Below are positions 1 to 9,048 of a DNA stretch of 13,379 bases, one piece after another. Below the pieces are notes generated by a model. The model saw only the letters and a list, made by a program, of their open reading frames with translations. It was not told where the DNA came from and ran no database searches. Position 1 is the first letter of the stretch; each line of letters starts with the position of its first letter. The translations under genes and the position numbers were made by a program. Origin of the DNA: Monoraphidium neglectum (lineage: Eukaryota; Chlorophyta; Chlorophyceae; Sphaeropleales; Selenastraceae); assembly GCF_000611645.1 (NCBI RefSeq), contig NW_014012280.1:2071-15449 (forward strand), read 5' to 3'.

Positions 1-1067
1 CCTGCGTCCTCCACACTGCACCGGCGGTTGCTTGTGGCTGGTCTTGTGACAGGCTGCTAACGCTTCTGGGGCTTCAACACATGCCAGTGAGACGGTTTGG
101 CACACCGTACAATGACGTGCTGTGGCATAGCTTATTCGCCAATGTCAGGAAAGTGCTGTCTGATCACATCTAACAACCTGCAGGGAGTCATCTCTTGTCT
201 GGCTAGGAGAAAGATGACTCTCTCCCAAAATGCAGCCATCAAGCAATTGGTTGCAGCTTGACAGCCGGGGGGGGAGATTGGGGCGAGAGCCACAACATCG
301 AGCAGCAGGTTGGCGCCAAGCAAAATGCTTGATCACAAGTGAGCCTTGTGTTTGGTGCAATTGTTCGCTGTCTGTTAGAATGATGTAATGGATCAACATG
401 TCTCCCTAGCCGACAGCACCTGAGATGCGGGCAAGGCAGTGCCAGTACTAATTTGGTCATTGCTAAGCTGTACGGCCGTGCTCTGGGTATCATGTTCACG
501 GGCAGTATGTCATAAAAAGCATATTCAATTGAGTGACTGATCCGCGGCAATATCCGTGCGTGCCGGCACAGAAATTGTGCGATGCGGAGGAGGAAAGCGT
601 CTGGTGGCAAGTGGCCAACCAGATGGCAACTTCACACCGGCAGGAGCAAGAGATAGCGTTGAGCATGCAGACGACACATATTTGCTCCTTTGATGATGGG
701 TTGTCAGGTTCGCTCGTCTCTGCGTTCATGGGTCGGTCGTACTGTAGAACTGTGCAGTATGATAAGCTGGACGCTGGGCTGGGTCACTGTGACTGGGCAC
801 ACCAGCCACGCTTGCAGTGCAGCACATACACGGGACGTGTTCTACTATGATTGAACTTAACGTGCCTCCCTTGTAACTCGATTTGATGATATTCTAGCTC
901 AAGCCAATGACGAACTGTGAATTGCGCGCCTGATCTTCAGCGCACCAAGGCACCATTGGCACTTGTGCTTGTAATATACATACCAAAGCTGTTGAATTCA
1001 CCATCACGTAACGAAACCGGTATCAAAGCATTTCAGTGCAAGCTGCGCCAGCCTCGCCGGCAGTGAC
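1..1067. other. Non-coding region, probable 3' UTR of an off-window gene plus short promoter
   Basis: No reading frame here shows the G/C-ending codon pattern of the real exons in this window, and no protein motif is recognisable in any frame. The base composition is visibly more AT-rich than the exons. TGTAA pentamers on the plus strand at 384-388, 872-876 and 970-974 fit poly(A) signals of a plus-strand gene that begins left of the window. That leaves under 100 bp between the last signal and the methyltransferase start codon at 1068. The upstream gene is inferred, not seen. Confidence 0.45.
970..974 (+). terminator. TGTAA poly(A) signal, candidate for the upstream gene
   Basis: TGTAA is the poly(A) signal used across green algae. 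This copy, with a second at 872-876, is the last before the methyltransferase start. Cleavage would normally fall some 10-20 nt downstream. A pentamer occurs often by chance, so the support is its position only. Confidence 0.35.
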
Positions 1068-1371
1068 ATGCTGCTGCGACGAGTATGCGCGCTGCGCCTG
1101 GCGGCGGCTCGCTGCTGCGGGGTGCAGAAGGCGCTCCCAATGAGCCCTAGCCAACGCAGCAAAGGTAGGAGTGGCACGTGTTCGTGGGGCACGTTCCTGG
1201 ACGCGAACCTGTGCAGCCAGGGGACCTTCCTCCTGCGCCCGACATCCGTCCCCATCCTGGTGATCAGCCCAGCAACAATCGGCCCCCTCGCAGGCTGGGT
1301 TGCCGCTGTGCGCTGGCGTGCGCGCAGTACCAACACGTCCGTGGCTGCCGGCAAGGCTGGCCTTGGCTTCG

Positions 1372-1433
<62 letters not shown>

Positions 1434-2147
1434 AGCGGTAGTGGTGGCGCCAGCCACAGCAAGGAAAGCACTGGCAGCAGCATGTACGATCAGCCAGAGC
1501 TTTATGACGAGGTGAGACCACCGCAAGACAGCTTCTGATACCACAACGGCCCCTCGCAAGCCGGCACGTGCCGCCTTCTTGCACATAGCGGGAGCAGTGT
1601 CAGGCCCCACAGTTTTTACGCTCACATCGGTGTGTCACACGGTGCGCCGCATGTGTGATCCCGCAACTCCAGGTTTTCGGCTTCCGCAACTTTGAGGCTG
1701 AGGTGGCGTTTGTGCGGGCGGCGTACTCGCGCCACTGCAAGGGGCGGCCGCTGGAAACGGCGCTGGAGCTTGGGTGGGTGGCGCGGATCCGGCGGCCGGC
1801 AGCGTGCGCAGTTGCACTCAACTGGGCGCGGCAGCAGTCCGATGTCACGGTGTGGCTGCACGCGTGCTCACGCGATGCAAATTCAGAGAAGCTGTGGCTT
1901 TTGTACCAGCCCCAAGCGGCCGCAGGCAGACGCCCTCGCATCACAGCCGTGTTCTCTCCCTGTTGCACGCTCGCAGCTGTGGCCCCGCTCGCCACGCGAC
2001 GCTGCTGGCCAAGTCTGGCGTGCGCGTGTGGGCGCTGGACGCGAGTGCCGCCATGCTGGACTACGCACGGCGGCTGGCAGGGCAGGCGGGTGCTGATGTC
2101 ACCTTTGTCGAGGGCGACATGGCGGGCTTTGGAATTGAGGTGCGGGA

Positions 2148-2187
<40 letters not shown>

Positions 2188-3172
2188 GGTTGCAAGGCCG
2201 ACACCTTTTGCATGAGCGTGCCAAAGCCGTGCTGGCAGATGTGGCGGGTATACTTACTATGTGTGAGTGAGTATCCAGGCCGCGGCGCTGATGCTCTGGC
2301 CACGCACTTGGGGTCATCGCATGCATGTGTGGTCCACCCCACCCACCACACCTCCATATTGTGTGCGATTTCACCCCACCCCGCCCAGGGCCTGGAGGGG
2401 CGCCTCGACCTGGCAATGTGCCTGCTAGGAACCTTCTCACACATGACCACCAACGACCAGGCCGCAGCTGCCTTTGCCTCCGTTGCGAAGCACCTGCGCC
2501 CGGGGGGCGTGCTGCTGCTGGAGCTGGCGCACCCTGGTGGGGAGGCTGGGGTGCAGGGCGCAGGGCTGCGGCACGGGCACTGGGCGGGCATGCGGAGGGG
2601 GGATGCCGGCTGCAATATCATGGGCAAGGCTAATCTTATCATTGGTGTACTAACGATGTCTTAGTAGTGCATTCTTGGCACGCTTTCTGCCAACAATGCT
2701 TGGACATGAAACACAGTCATGCAAACTGCGCATGCACACCCGGCTCCTCCGCCGTGGCGCCTCTCTGCTGACGCACGCGCCACGCCGCTGGCCTGCCTCA
2801 CCCCACCCAGGGGACCTGTTTGACGGCACCCTGATGATCGGCGACGAGGGCGGCGAGATGTGGGAGGCTGACTCGGCCAGCCAGGGCGGCAAGCTGCTCA
2901 TAGAGTGGGGCGCCGCCGGCGACGATTTTAACCCAGCGACCCAGGTGCTGCGCCGCACGGTGTCGGTCTGCTGCATGGAGGGCGGCGAGCCGGGGGAGCA
3001 GCTGCACGAGTGCGTGGTGCCGCAGCGGTCCTTCACGCTGCAGGAGCTCGACCTCCTGGGGCGGCTCTCTGGGTTGAAGCTGGCGGGGGCGTATGGGGAC
3101 CTTGACCTGAAGGTGGGCCTCACGCATGAGGACGCCTACCGCCTCGTGGTGGCCCTGGTCAAGCAGGGCTGA
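1068..3172 (+). CDS. SAM-dependent methyltransferase (class I), five exons
   Basis: Proposed exons are 1068-1511, 1673-1773, 1977-2139, 2389-2536 and 2811-3172. They give 405 residues, all with GT-AG introns and consistent phases. The N-terminus (MLLRRVCALRLAAARCCG) is Arg/Ala-rich and free of acidic residues, so an organelle transit peptide is likely. A low-complexity Ser9-Gly10 run covers residues 104-122. The catalytic part begins at MYDQPELYDE (about 139). SAM motif I, LELGCGPARH, is rebuilt across the split Gly182 codon. ALDAS supplies the motif II acidic residue, VEGDM follows, then CLLGTFSHM and LRPGGVLLLEL. The layout matches small-molecule class I methyltransferases (Methyltransf_11/25 type). 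The substrate cannot be read from sequence. The first exon is the least certain part: an in-frame intron at 1165-1293 would shorten the product to 362 residues. Confidence 0.85.
1376..1433 (+). repeat. Coding CAG/AGC tract followed by GGC tract
   Basis: Nine uninterrupted AGC units (1377-1403) run straight into ten GGC units (1404-1433), then AGC GGT. In the methyltransferase frame they encode Ser9-Gly10, a flexible linker between the presumed targeting region and the catalytic domain. The opposite strand and the other frames yield spurious poly-Ala, poly-Leu and poly-Pro reading frames. Confidence 0.9.
2149..2184 (+). repeat. (CTG)12 microsatellite in intron 3
   Basis: Twelve perfect CTG units start nine bases after the intron 3 donor (2140-2141) of the methyltransferase gene. 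They lie in the intron and not in the protein, because the exon joins on both sides keep the methyltransferase motifs in frame. The repeat is the exact complement of the coding CAG tract in exon 1. Confidence 0.9.
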
Positions 3173-3200
3173 GCGAACAACCGCTTGCACACGTCACTCG

Positions 3201-3205
3201 TGTAA
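3201..3205 (+). terminator. TGTAA poly(A) signal of the methyltransferase gene
   Basis: The pentamer lies 29 nt after the TGA stop, which implies a very short 3' UTR of roughly 45 nt. A second TGTAA at 3311-3315 would give a longer alternative end. Confidence 0.5.
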
Positions 3206-3239
3206 AAGCCAACCACACCTGGATGCCTGCTTACTGCAA

Positions 3240-3244
3240 TTACA
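3240..3244 (-). terminator. TGTAA poly(A) signal on the minus strand (CDCA7-like gene)
   Basis: TTACA on the plus strand reads TGTAA on the minus strand, about 630 nt past the stop of the CDCA7-like gene. I saw no nearer copy, so the 3' UTR would be about 640 nt. Long 3' UTRs are usual in green algae. Confidence 0.4.
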
Positions 3245-3870
3245 AGTTTTGGTTGTGGCAGGAGGGGAATTGTGGGCGGTGACGCAAGAACCATCTGTGG
3301 CGGTGGGGATTGTAAAAGCAATGCAGCACAGCTTTGGGCTGCCTATAGATGATGACTATGATACGCGTGGGCATACAAGGCGCGGTGCGGACACAGTGCT
3401 TTGCGATGGCAGGGAATGCACGTTCAAAGCTATTGAGGTCTGGCTGGCATTGCACCAGTACAATGGCATGTTTGACTCCACGTCCAAAGGAGTCTAAAAC
3501 ACCCTTGCCTTGCCACAAGCCCCATCGCAGCTTGCTCAAACAAACACAGCAGGCGGTGCAGCATGGGCGTGCATGCCAGGGCTTGGTGCACCACAGAAAG
3601 CCACCGTCGCGGTGCCGCACGCATGAGGGCCCTTGCCTGCCACTGAGCAAACTTGACCAAACCTCAGACCATCAAATCTGATTGGGTGTGCACGATCAGG
3701 CACAATCGCAACGCCTACACCCCAGCACGCGGAGTGAAACCCGCAAGCCACTCTCTGGCCAGCACAGCGCCGCTTGCGTGGGTCGGGGCGCCTCCTCAAA
3801 AATCCTGGATCCAGGCTTGGCAGTCACCCCCTTCCGAAAAGAAACACAAGATCCCAGCCCCCGCAGCCAC

Positions 3871-6194
3871 TCAGGCAGCCACGCCCTCGGAGGTGCGGGG
3901 CGCGAGGCCCATGCGCTGCATCATGCGTGCCTTGCGCGACGCCTTGCTGCTCTGGTCGCCCTTGGGGGCGGCGGCGTCCTCAGGGGACGACGCAGGCGCT
4001 GGCGCCGCCTTAGGCTGGCCCGCCTCCTCCTCTGCCGCCTCGCCCTGAGTCGCCGCCGCTTTGGCCTTTTTGCCGCCGCCGCTGCTCTTGCGCGGCTTGC
4101 CCGCAGCCGCCGGCTTCTTCACCCCTGCCGCCTCAACGCTCTCTTTGCCCACCTTGGCCTTGCCGCGCCCCTTGGCCTGCTGCTTCTTAGGGGTCTTCTG
4201 CCGCTCCTGCTGCTCCTCAGCCTCGGCCTGCTCACCCCCCTGCTCACCCCCCGCCGCACCCTCCTCGTCGCCGCCCTCTGCCCCCGCGCCTGCGGTCTGC
4301 GCGCTCGCGTCGCTGCCGCCGTCGCCGCCGTCTCCGCCGTCTCCGCCGTCGCCGCCGTGCAGCCAGGCGCCCCAGGCGTGCTTGGCCTTGCGCGCCGCGA
4401 TGTCCTCCTCCTTCTCCCCCGTCACCAGGTGCACCACGTAATCGTGGACGTTGGAGAAGCCCGCGGCGCGCGCCATGAACACCACCTGGGCCGTGGGCTC
4501 CAGGCTGGCCTGGAAGGGGAAGGTGCCGCCGGATTGAAGTTGGTTGGGACAATGTGAGGGGGTGGAGACAAGGGCATGCTTGACGGGCTGGCTGGTAGAG
4601 AGGCAGGACCAGGGGCACGAGTGGTTGCCCCGCGAGCGCGACCGCCCGCCCCGCGCACCTTCTTGCGGCAGGGGCCGCAGTTGCAGCAGGTGACACAGCC
4701 GGGCCCGCAGGAGCCGCGGCAGGGGGGGCACACCCACGCCCCGCTGACGGCTGCCTCCTCTGCATCCTCCCCGTGGCGGTTCTTGAGGCACTTGTGGCTG
4801 GGGGTGGTGAAACAGATTTGAGGCGGCGCAATGGGCCAGGTTATGTTGGTTTGGCATAAACCTGTGAGGTGCATGCAGCTTTGCTTGCTGACGCAATTGA
4901 GACGCCACAGGTATGCGTACGCCTCTTGACGAAGAATGGAGCGCCACCTCCCCTGTTGCACCAATTGCGCCAACCGCCCATGAGCGCACATCCTCGCGCC
5001 CGCCCCTCCCTCTGCCACATACACGACGCACCAGAAGGAGTAGGGCATCTTCCCCTTGCCGCACTTGGGGTTGGTGCAGGTCACGTGCGCCTCCAGCGTC
5101 TTCTGGCGGCACCTGTGGGCGGCGACATGTGGCCAAGCGCATTACATCTGGGCGCTAAGAGTCGGCACCACAGGGCAGCAAACCACTGAACATCTGCCGG
5201 GTGCTAGTCCGGCCCCATGCATGCTGACAGCTGCTATGCAGCCTCGTCCTGGCTCCCCCCTTGCGCACCAGTGGCAGGTGACGCCAAAGGTGGAGTCGTA
5301 CACTTTTCCGCCCTGTCAACCATTGGCGTGCGGCAGGGGCTGTTGGACACTTCTCGGCGTTATTGCCCTCTGCAGCACAGCGGCCCAGCTTGAGCGACCA
5401 GCGCGAGTCCCTTCCACTGAGCATGTCCCCGAGTGCACGCGCATGCGCAATGGAGCCAGCTCCAAGTGGTACATTCAACCCGTTTTCCCCCTCACCTGCA
5501 CTCGCACCCCCTTGCCAGAGTCCTTGGGCCCCGCCTTCTTGCCCTCCCCGCTCCGCTCCCCGCGCCCTTCGCGCCGCGCCTCCATCTCTGCGCGCAGCTT
5601 CTCGGCCGCCTCGGCGTCCAGCTGCAGCATCTTGATGCGCTCGGTGTAGTCCACGGCCTCGCGTGGGCCGCGGTCCTCGCGCTCGCTGTCGACCAGCTTG
5701 GCGTAGTTGACCTCGGCCTTGGGCCGCTGCGAGCGCCGCACCTCAGCAGGGTCCGCCGGCTCAGCCGGCGGCGCGCGCGCGCGCTTCGGCTTGGCCGGCT
5801 TGGCATCTGCAAGCTCCTGCACGGCGGCAACTGAGTCATGGATACCGAGCTCCTGGGGGCGGTGGGTGGACAGACGGGAGCGGAGAGGTGTTCAAGGCGC
5901 AAGACGCGAGGTGGCATGAGGCGGCGCGAAGTCCGCACCAGCAACGTTTGGTGTGCGGAAATCGAACCGCGCTGCGCGCGCAGCTGCAAGCCCAGCAGGC
6001 ACACCCTTTGAAGTTTTGGATGCATCATAATTCTTTGTGTACGTCAGGAGAGCGTGCCCATGCCCCTCATGTCGCGCATTGTTGCCCTGGCCCTTCGTGC
6101 CAACTCTGAGCGAGCTGCTCACCGCAATCTTCTGCTTGTTTGCTGCTATGCGCGCCTCTCTCTCGAGCTCCAGCTTTGTCAGGCCCTCCGCCAT
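3871..6194 (-). CDS. CDCA7-like zf-4CXXC_R1 zinc-finger protein, six exons
   Basis: Exons, 5' to 3', are 6194-6123, 5852-5496, 5312-5269, 5112-5032, 4797-4659 and 4509-3871. They give 443 residues, and the ATG has a good context (GCAATGG). Residues 1-35 form a charged helix, and RRSQRPKAEVNY follows in exon 2. The zinc finger covers about 151-231: VYDSTFGVTCHWCRQKT, then a Cys pair, FCHKCLKNRHGED, WVCPPCRG, and a Cys-rich stretch ending NCGPCRKK. Two joins rebuild motif residues in split codons (Trp158, Cys185). A conserved post-finger segment (LEPTAQVVFMARAAGFSNV) is followed by a GGD-repeat, acidic and Lys-rich disordered tail. The family includes CDCA7, the nuclear partner of the HELLS/DDM1 remodeller in DNA-methylation maintenance, and plant relatives. 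A role in chromatin is inferred from the family. The finger departs from the CDCA7 pattern (see findings), so a different plant-type subclass is possible. Confidence 0.88.
4312..4358 (-). repeat. GGD-encoding minisatellite in the CDCA7-like C-terminal tail
   Basis: About five imperfect 9-bp units (GGCGGCGAC or GGCGGAGAC on the minus strand) encode alternating Gly-Gly-Asp between the conserved post-finger segment and the acidic and Lys-rich tail. It is likely length-variable and structurally disordered. Confidence 0.8.
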
Positions 6195-6500
6195 TGCTGC
6201 AGAAGCAATCAAACTTGGGTGTTGACTTGCTTGCTGATTGGGGTGCTGCTCTTGTGCGGAGTGGAGTGCAATATGTGCGAGACACTAGTGCACGATGGTC
6301 CGGGATCGCTGTTTCGTCGCCGCAGCGTTCGCGGCCATTGGTCCTTCGAAATGCAAACTCGCCGACGGTTCTGTGCCGCCATATGGTACCGTACTGTATG
6401 CAGGTCGAGCGACGTTGTTTGTGTTCACGAACACGGCACATAGTTGCCGTTGGTTTTGTGCTGTGCTGCGTGCACCATTCATACTGTACAGCGACGCAAG
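6195..6500. promoter_or_regulatory. Divergent promoter region between CDCA7-like and PLP-enzyme genes
   Basis: Only 306 bp separate the two start codons, which face away from each other, so both promoters and 5' UTRs must share this stretch. CCATTGG at 6335-6341 contains an inverted CCAAT box, an element often found near the middle of divergent promoters. No convincing TATA box stands out in either direction. Long open frames across it lack coding bias and are rejected. The right-hand edge depends on the tentative first exon of the PLP gene. Confidence 0.6.
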
Positions 6501-9009
6501 ATGGCCGAGTCAGATCTGCAGGGCAGGTCCGATCGAAATGAGGCAAAGCTGTGCCAGCTTGGTCGCATTACTCACCTGTTCAGTAAAGCATGCGGACGGC
6601 GCTTGAGGCTGGGCGGCGCCACGGCGTGCCGTTGCGGGGGGTGTCATCATGCAGTTGTCGCGGGATGATGCGTCGGCTAGTGTCATGAAACAGGCTCACA
6701 GGAGCCTTATGAGCTGAAAGCATGACTTCATGCTGATGCAACTTCACCACAGGAATGGAACGCCGCAAAGGCAGCACGGTCTGCAGACAGTCGCCGTTCA
6801 GGCTGCGTCTGCCCAGGGCCGGGTTCTGGGCGCATCCGTTCCGCCCATCTTCCAGGCCGCCACGTTTGAGGTGCGATGCAGCTGTGTGCTGCTGCTCGCA
6901 TTGCAACTTCATGGTTGGGTCAAAGCTGGCTTAAGCAGCAAGCGCATGTCAAGCAGTCGTCACCTGCTCTTGCTCCCACTCAGCAACATGCGCTTTCAAG
7001 CCGCAGAACCAATGTCCGATCTCCTGCCCCCTACCCTCCAGTTTGAGGGCACCGAGGAGGGCTACGACAATGTTCGCTACACGCGCTGCAACAACAACCC
7101 CAGCCAGACCGCGGTGGCGGCACACCTGGCCGCGCTGGAGGGCACAGAGGCGGCGCTCCCGGTGGCATCCGGCATGGCTGCGATCAGCTCAACTCTGCTG
7201 GCCCTGTTGGAGCCAGGCGCGCACATCCTCATCGTGCGCGGCCCGTACGGTAAGTTCGCGGGCCGGGGGCGGCGAGGGGTTGAAGAGGGGTCGATGCGCA
7301 TGCTCAGGGCGCACATAGCAGCAGCCGGCTGTGCAGCCGCCAGCATGTGTAAGACTGCGGCCGAGGTTTCTGTCATGCACGCGTGCTTGCAGGCGGCACG
7401 CACGATCTGGTGGCGTCCCTCCTGAAGAAGTGGGGCGTGACGTCCAGCGCGGTGTCCCCTGAGGACGGCCCGGAGCAGTGGGAGGCGCTGCTGCAGCCCG
7501 GCAAGACGCGGCTGTTCTACGCTGAGGCCATCAGCAACCCGCTGTGCGAGGTGGGGGCGTGCAGGCAGAGAGCGAATCCAGCCCAGTGGCCGGGAAGACA
7601 CGTGCTTACGGGGTCTCAGCACCTGATAAGGCCCTGTGCAGTGAGCCACTGCATTGGGGCCAGAAGATGAGCACAGGCGCGGCACCTGCCGCCCCTGCAA
7701 CGATCATTTCAAACGACCGCCGTTCGAATTCCATGGGCCCCCCTCATTAATCAGGTGTACGACCTGGCAGGCATTGCCAAGTTTGCCAGGGAGCACAAGC
7801 TGCTCAGCGTCATCGACGGTGCGGCACAGGGAGCATTTGCCCCGCCAGCGCCTGCGCGCAGCCGTGTTCAGGCTCGACAGCAGCGGCGCGCCCTCGAGGG
7901 CCTGAGGCGGCGGCTGTTGCAGCGACAGGCCCCGCGAGACTTTCGCCTGCCCTGCCTCCCCGTGCCGCCGCCCTGCAGCGACGTTTGCGTCGCCGGTGAA
8001 CCTGCAGCCGGCCAAGCTGGGCTTTGACATCACCCTGCACAGCGCCACAAAGTACCTCAACGGCCACAGCGACCTGATCGCCGGGGTGGTGCTGGGGGGA
8101 CAGGAGCTCATCGAGACCATCCGCGTCACGGCAAACGTCCTGGGGTGGGTGCGCTGGTGTTGGGTTGGGGTAGGGAGCATCCCAACGGAGGTGAGCCTAC
8201 ATGTGCGCCCGGGAGCCCTCTTCGTGTACTTGCGCCTTTGTTTCTGGCTTTAGTGGCAGGCTGGAGTCTGCACGCACCCACCAGCTTGCCTGCGGTTGGG
8301 GATCTGACCGCCGCCTCCTGCTTGCGCCACCTGCGCACACAGCCCTGCGATCGACCCGCACTCGTGTTTCCTGCTGTCCCGGGGGCTGCGCACCCTGGGG
8401 CTTCGCGTGGAGCAGCAGAATCGCAACGGTGAGGCCCTCCTGCAACGCCCGGCACCGCTCCCTGCGCATCCTTTGTGCCACTCAAACGCCCACTCTTGTG
8501 GTTGTGGCATGCTCAGGCCACCACTGACCATGTACGCAATTGTAAAGCCCATACACTTTTTGCGTGCCAACTTGGTGGGTTCACCCCCCCAGCCTGGGCC
8601 ATGGCATTGCCAAGCACCGTCACTGGACGATACCTGCCCACACTTCAGTGGCCCATCCTCCCGCACCCTGACTCACAGCCCTGGCCCTGGCCCAGTTCCT
8701 GTCGGAGGCGGGCCCCAAGGTGGCGGCGGTCCACTACCCGGGCCTGAAGTCCAGCAAGCACCACAAGCGCGCTGCTGAGCTCTTCACCAACGGCGGCTGC
8801 GGGGGTGTGTTCAGCTTTGAGCTGGCAGGAGGGGTGGATGCAGCGGAGGCGTTCCTGAAGCGGCTCCAGCTGCCGCTGGTGGCGCCTTCCCTGGGGGGCG
8901 TTGAATCGCTAGGTGGGCGCGCAAAGAGGGTTGATGGGCAGGGATTTTTGTGCTTCAATTGAGGAGGTCATTTCAGCACGTCTGGTTGAATTGCAATCGA
9001 TTCTAGATC

Positions 9010-9048
<39 letters not shown>

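Larger units (their letters stand above)
3173..3870. other. Convergent 3' intergenic region
   Basis: The 698 bp between the methyltransferase stop and the stop of the minus-strand CDCA7-like gene hold no supported gene. Open frames here lack coding codon bias and motifs. Poly(A) signals for both genes fall near the left end (3201-3205 plus, 3240-3244 minus), so most of the stretch would be the long 3' UTR of the CDCA7-like gene. A second plus-strand TGTAA lies at 3311-3315. Confidence 0.5.

Noticed and set aside
533..850. Plus-strand 105-codon open frame
   Set aside because: It lacks the G/C-ending codon bias of the real exons, has no motif, and lies in probable 3' UTR.
1004..1625. Minus-strand open frames with poly-Leu/Pro and poly-Ala runs
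   Set aside because: They are the reverse reading of the AGC/GGC repeat in methyltransferase exon 1, with no other motif.
2061..2642. Minus-strand open frames with poly-Ser or poly-Ala
   Set aside because: They are created by the intronic (CTG)12 repeat and by the reverse of methyltransferase exons.
3682..4557. Plus-strand 291-codon open frame rich in Leu, Arg and Ala
   Set aside because: It is antisense to the last exon of the CDCA7-like gene, whose conserved segment and tail explain the open frame.
4244..4831. Minus-strand frame with a long poly-Arg run
   Set aside because: It is an out-of-frame reading of CDCA7-like exons 5 and 6 through the GGD minisatellite.
5030..5031. Alternative CDCA7-like donor or acceptor choices near exon 4/5, such as ending after TTCTGGTGCGTC
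   Set aside because: Only the TG|C join (5032 to 4797) gives the conserved CxxC spacing in FCHKCLKNR.
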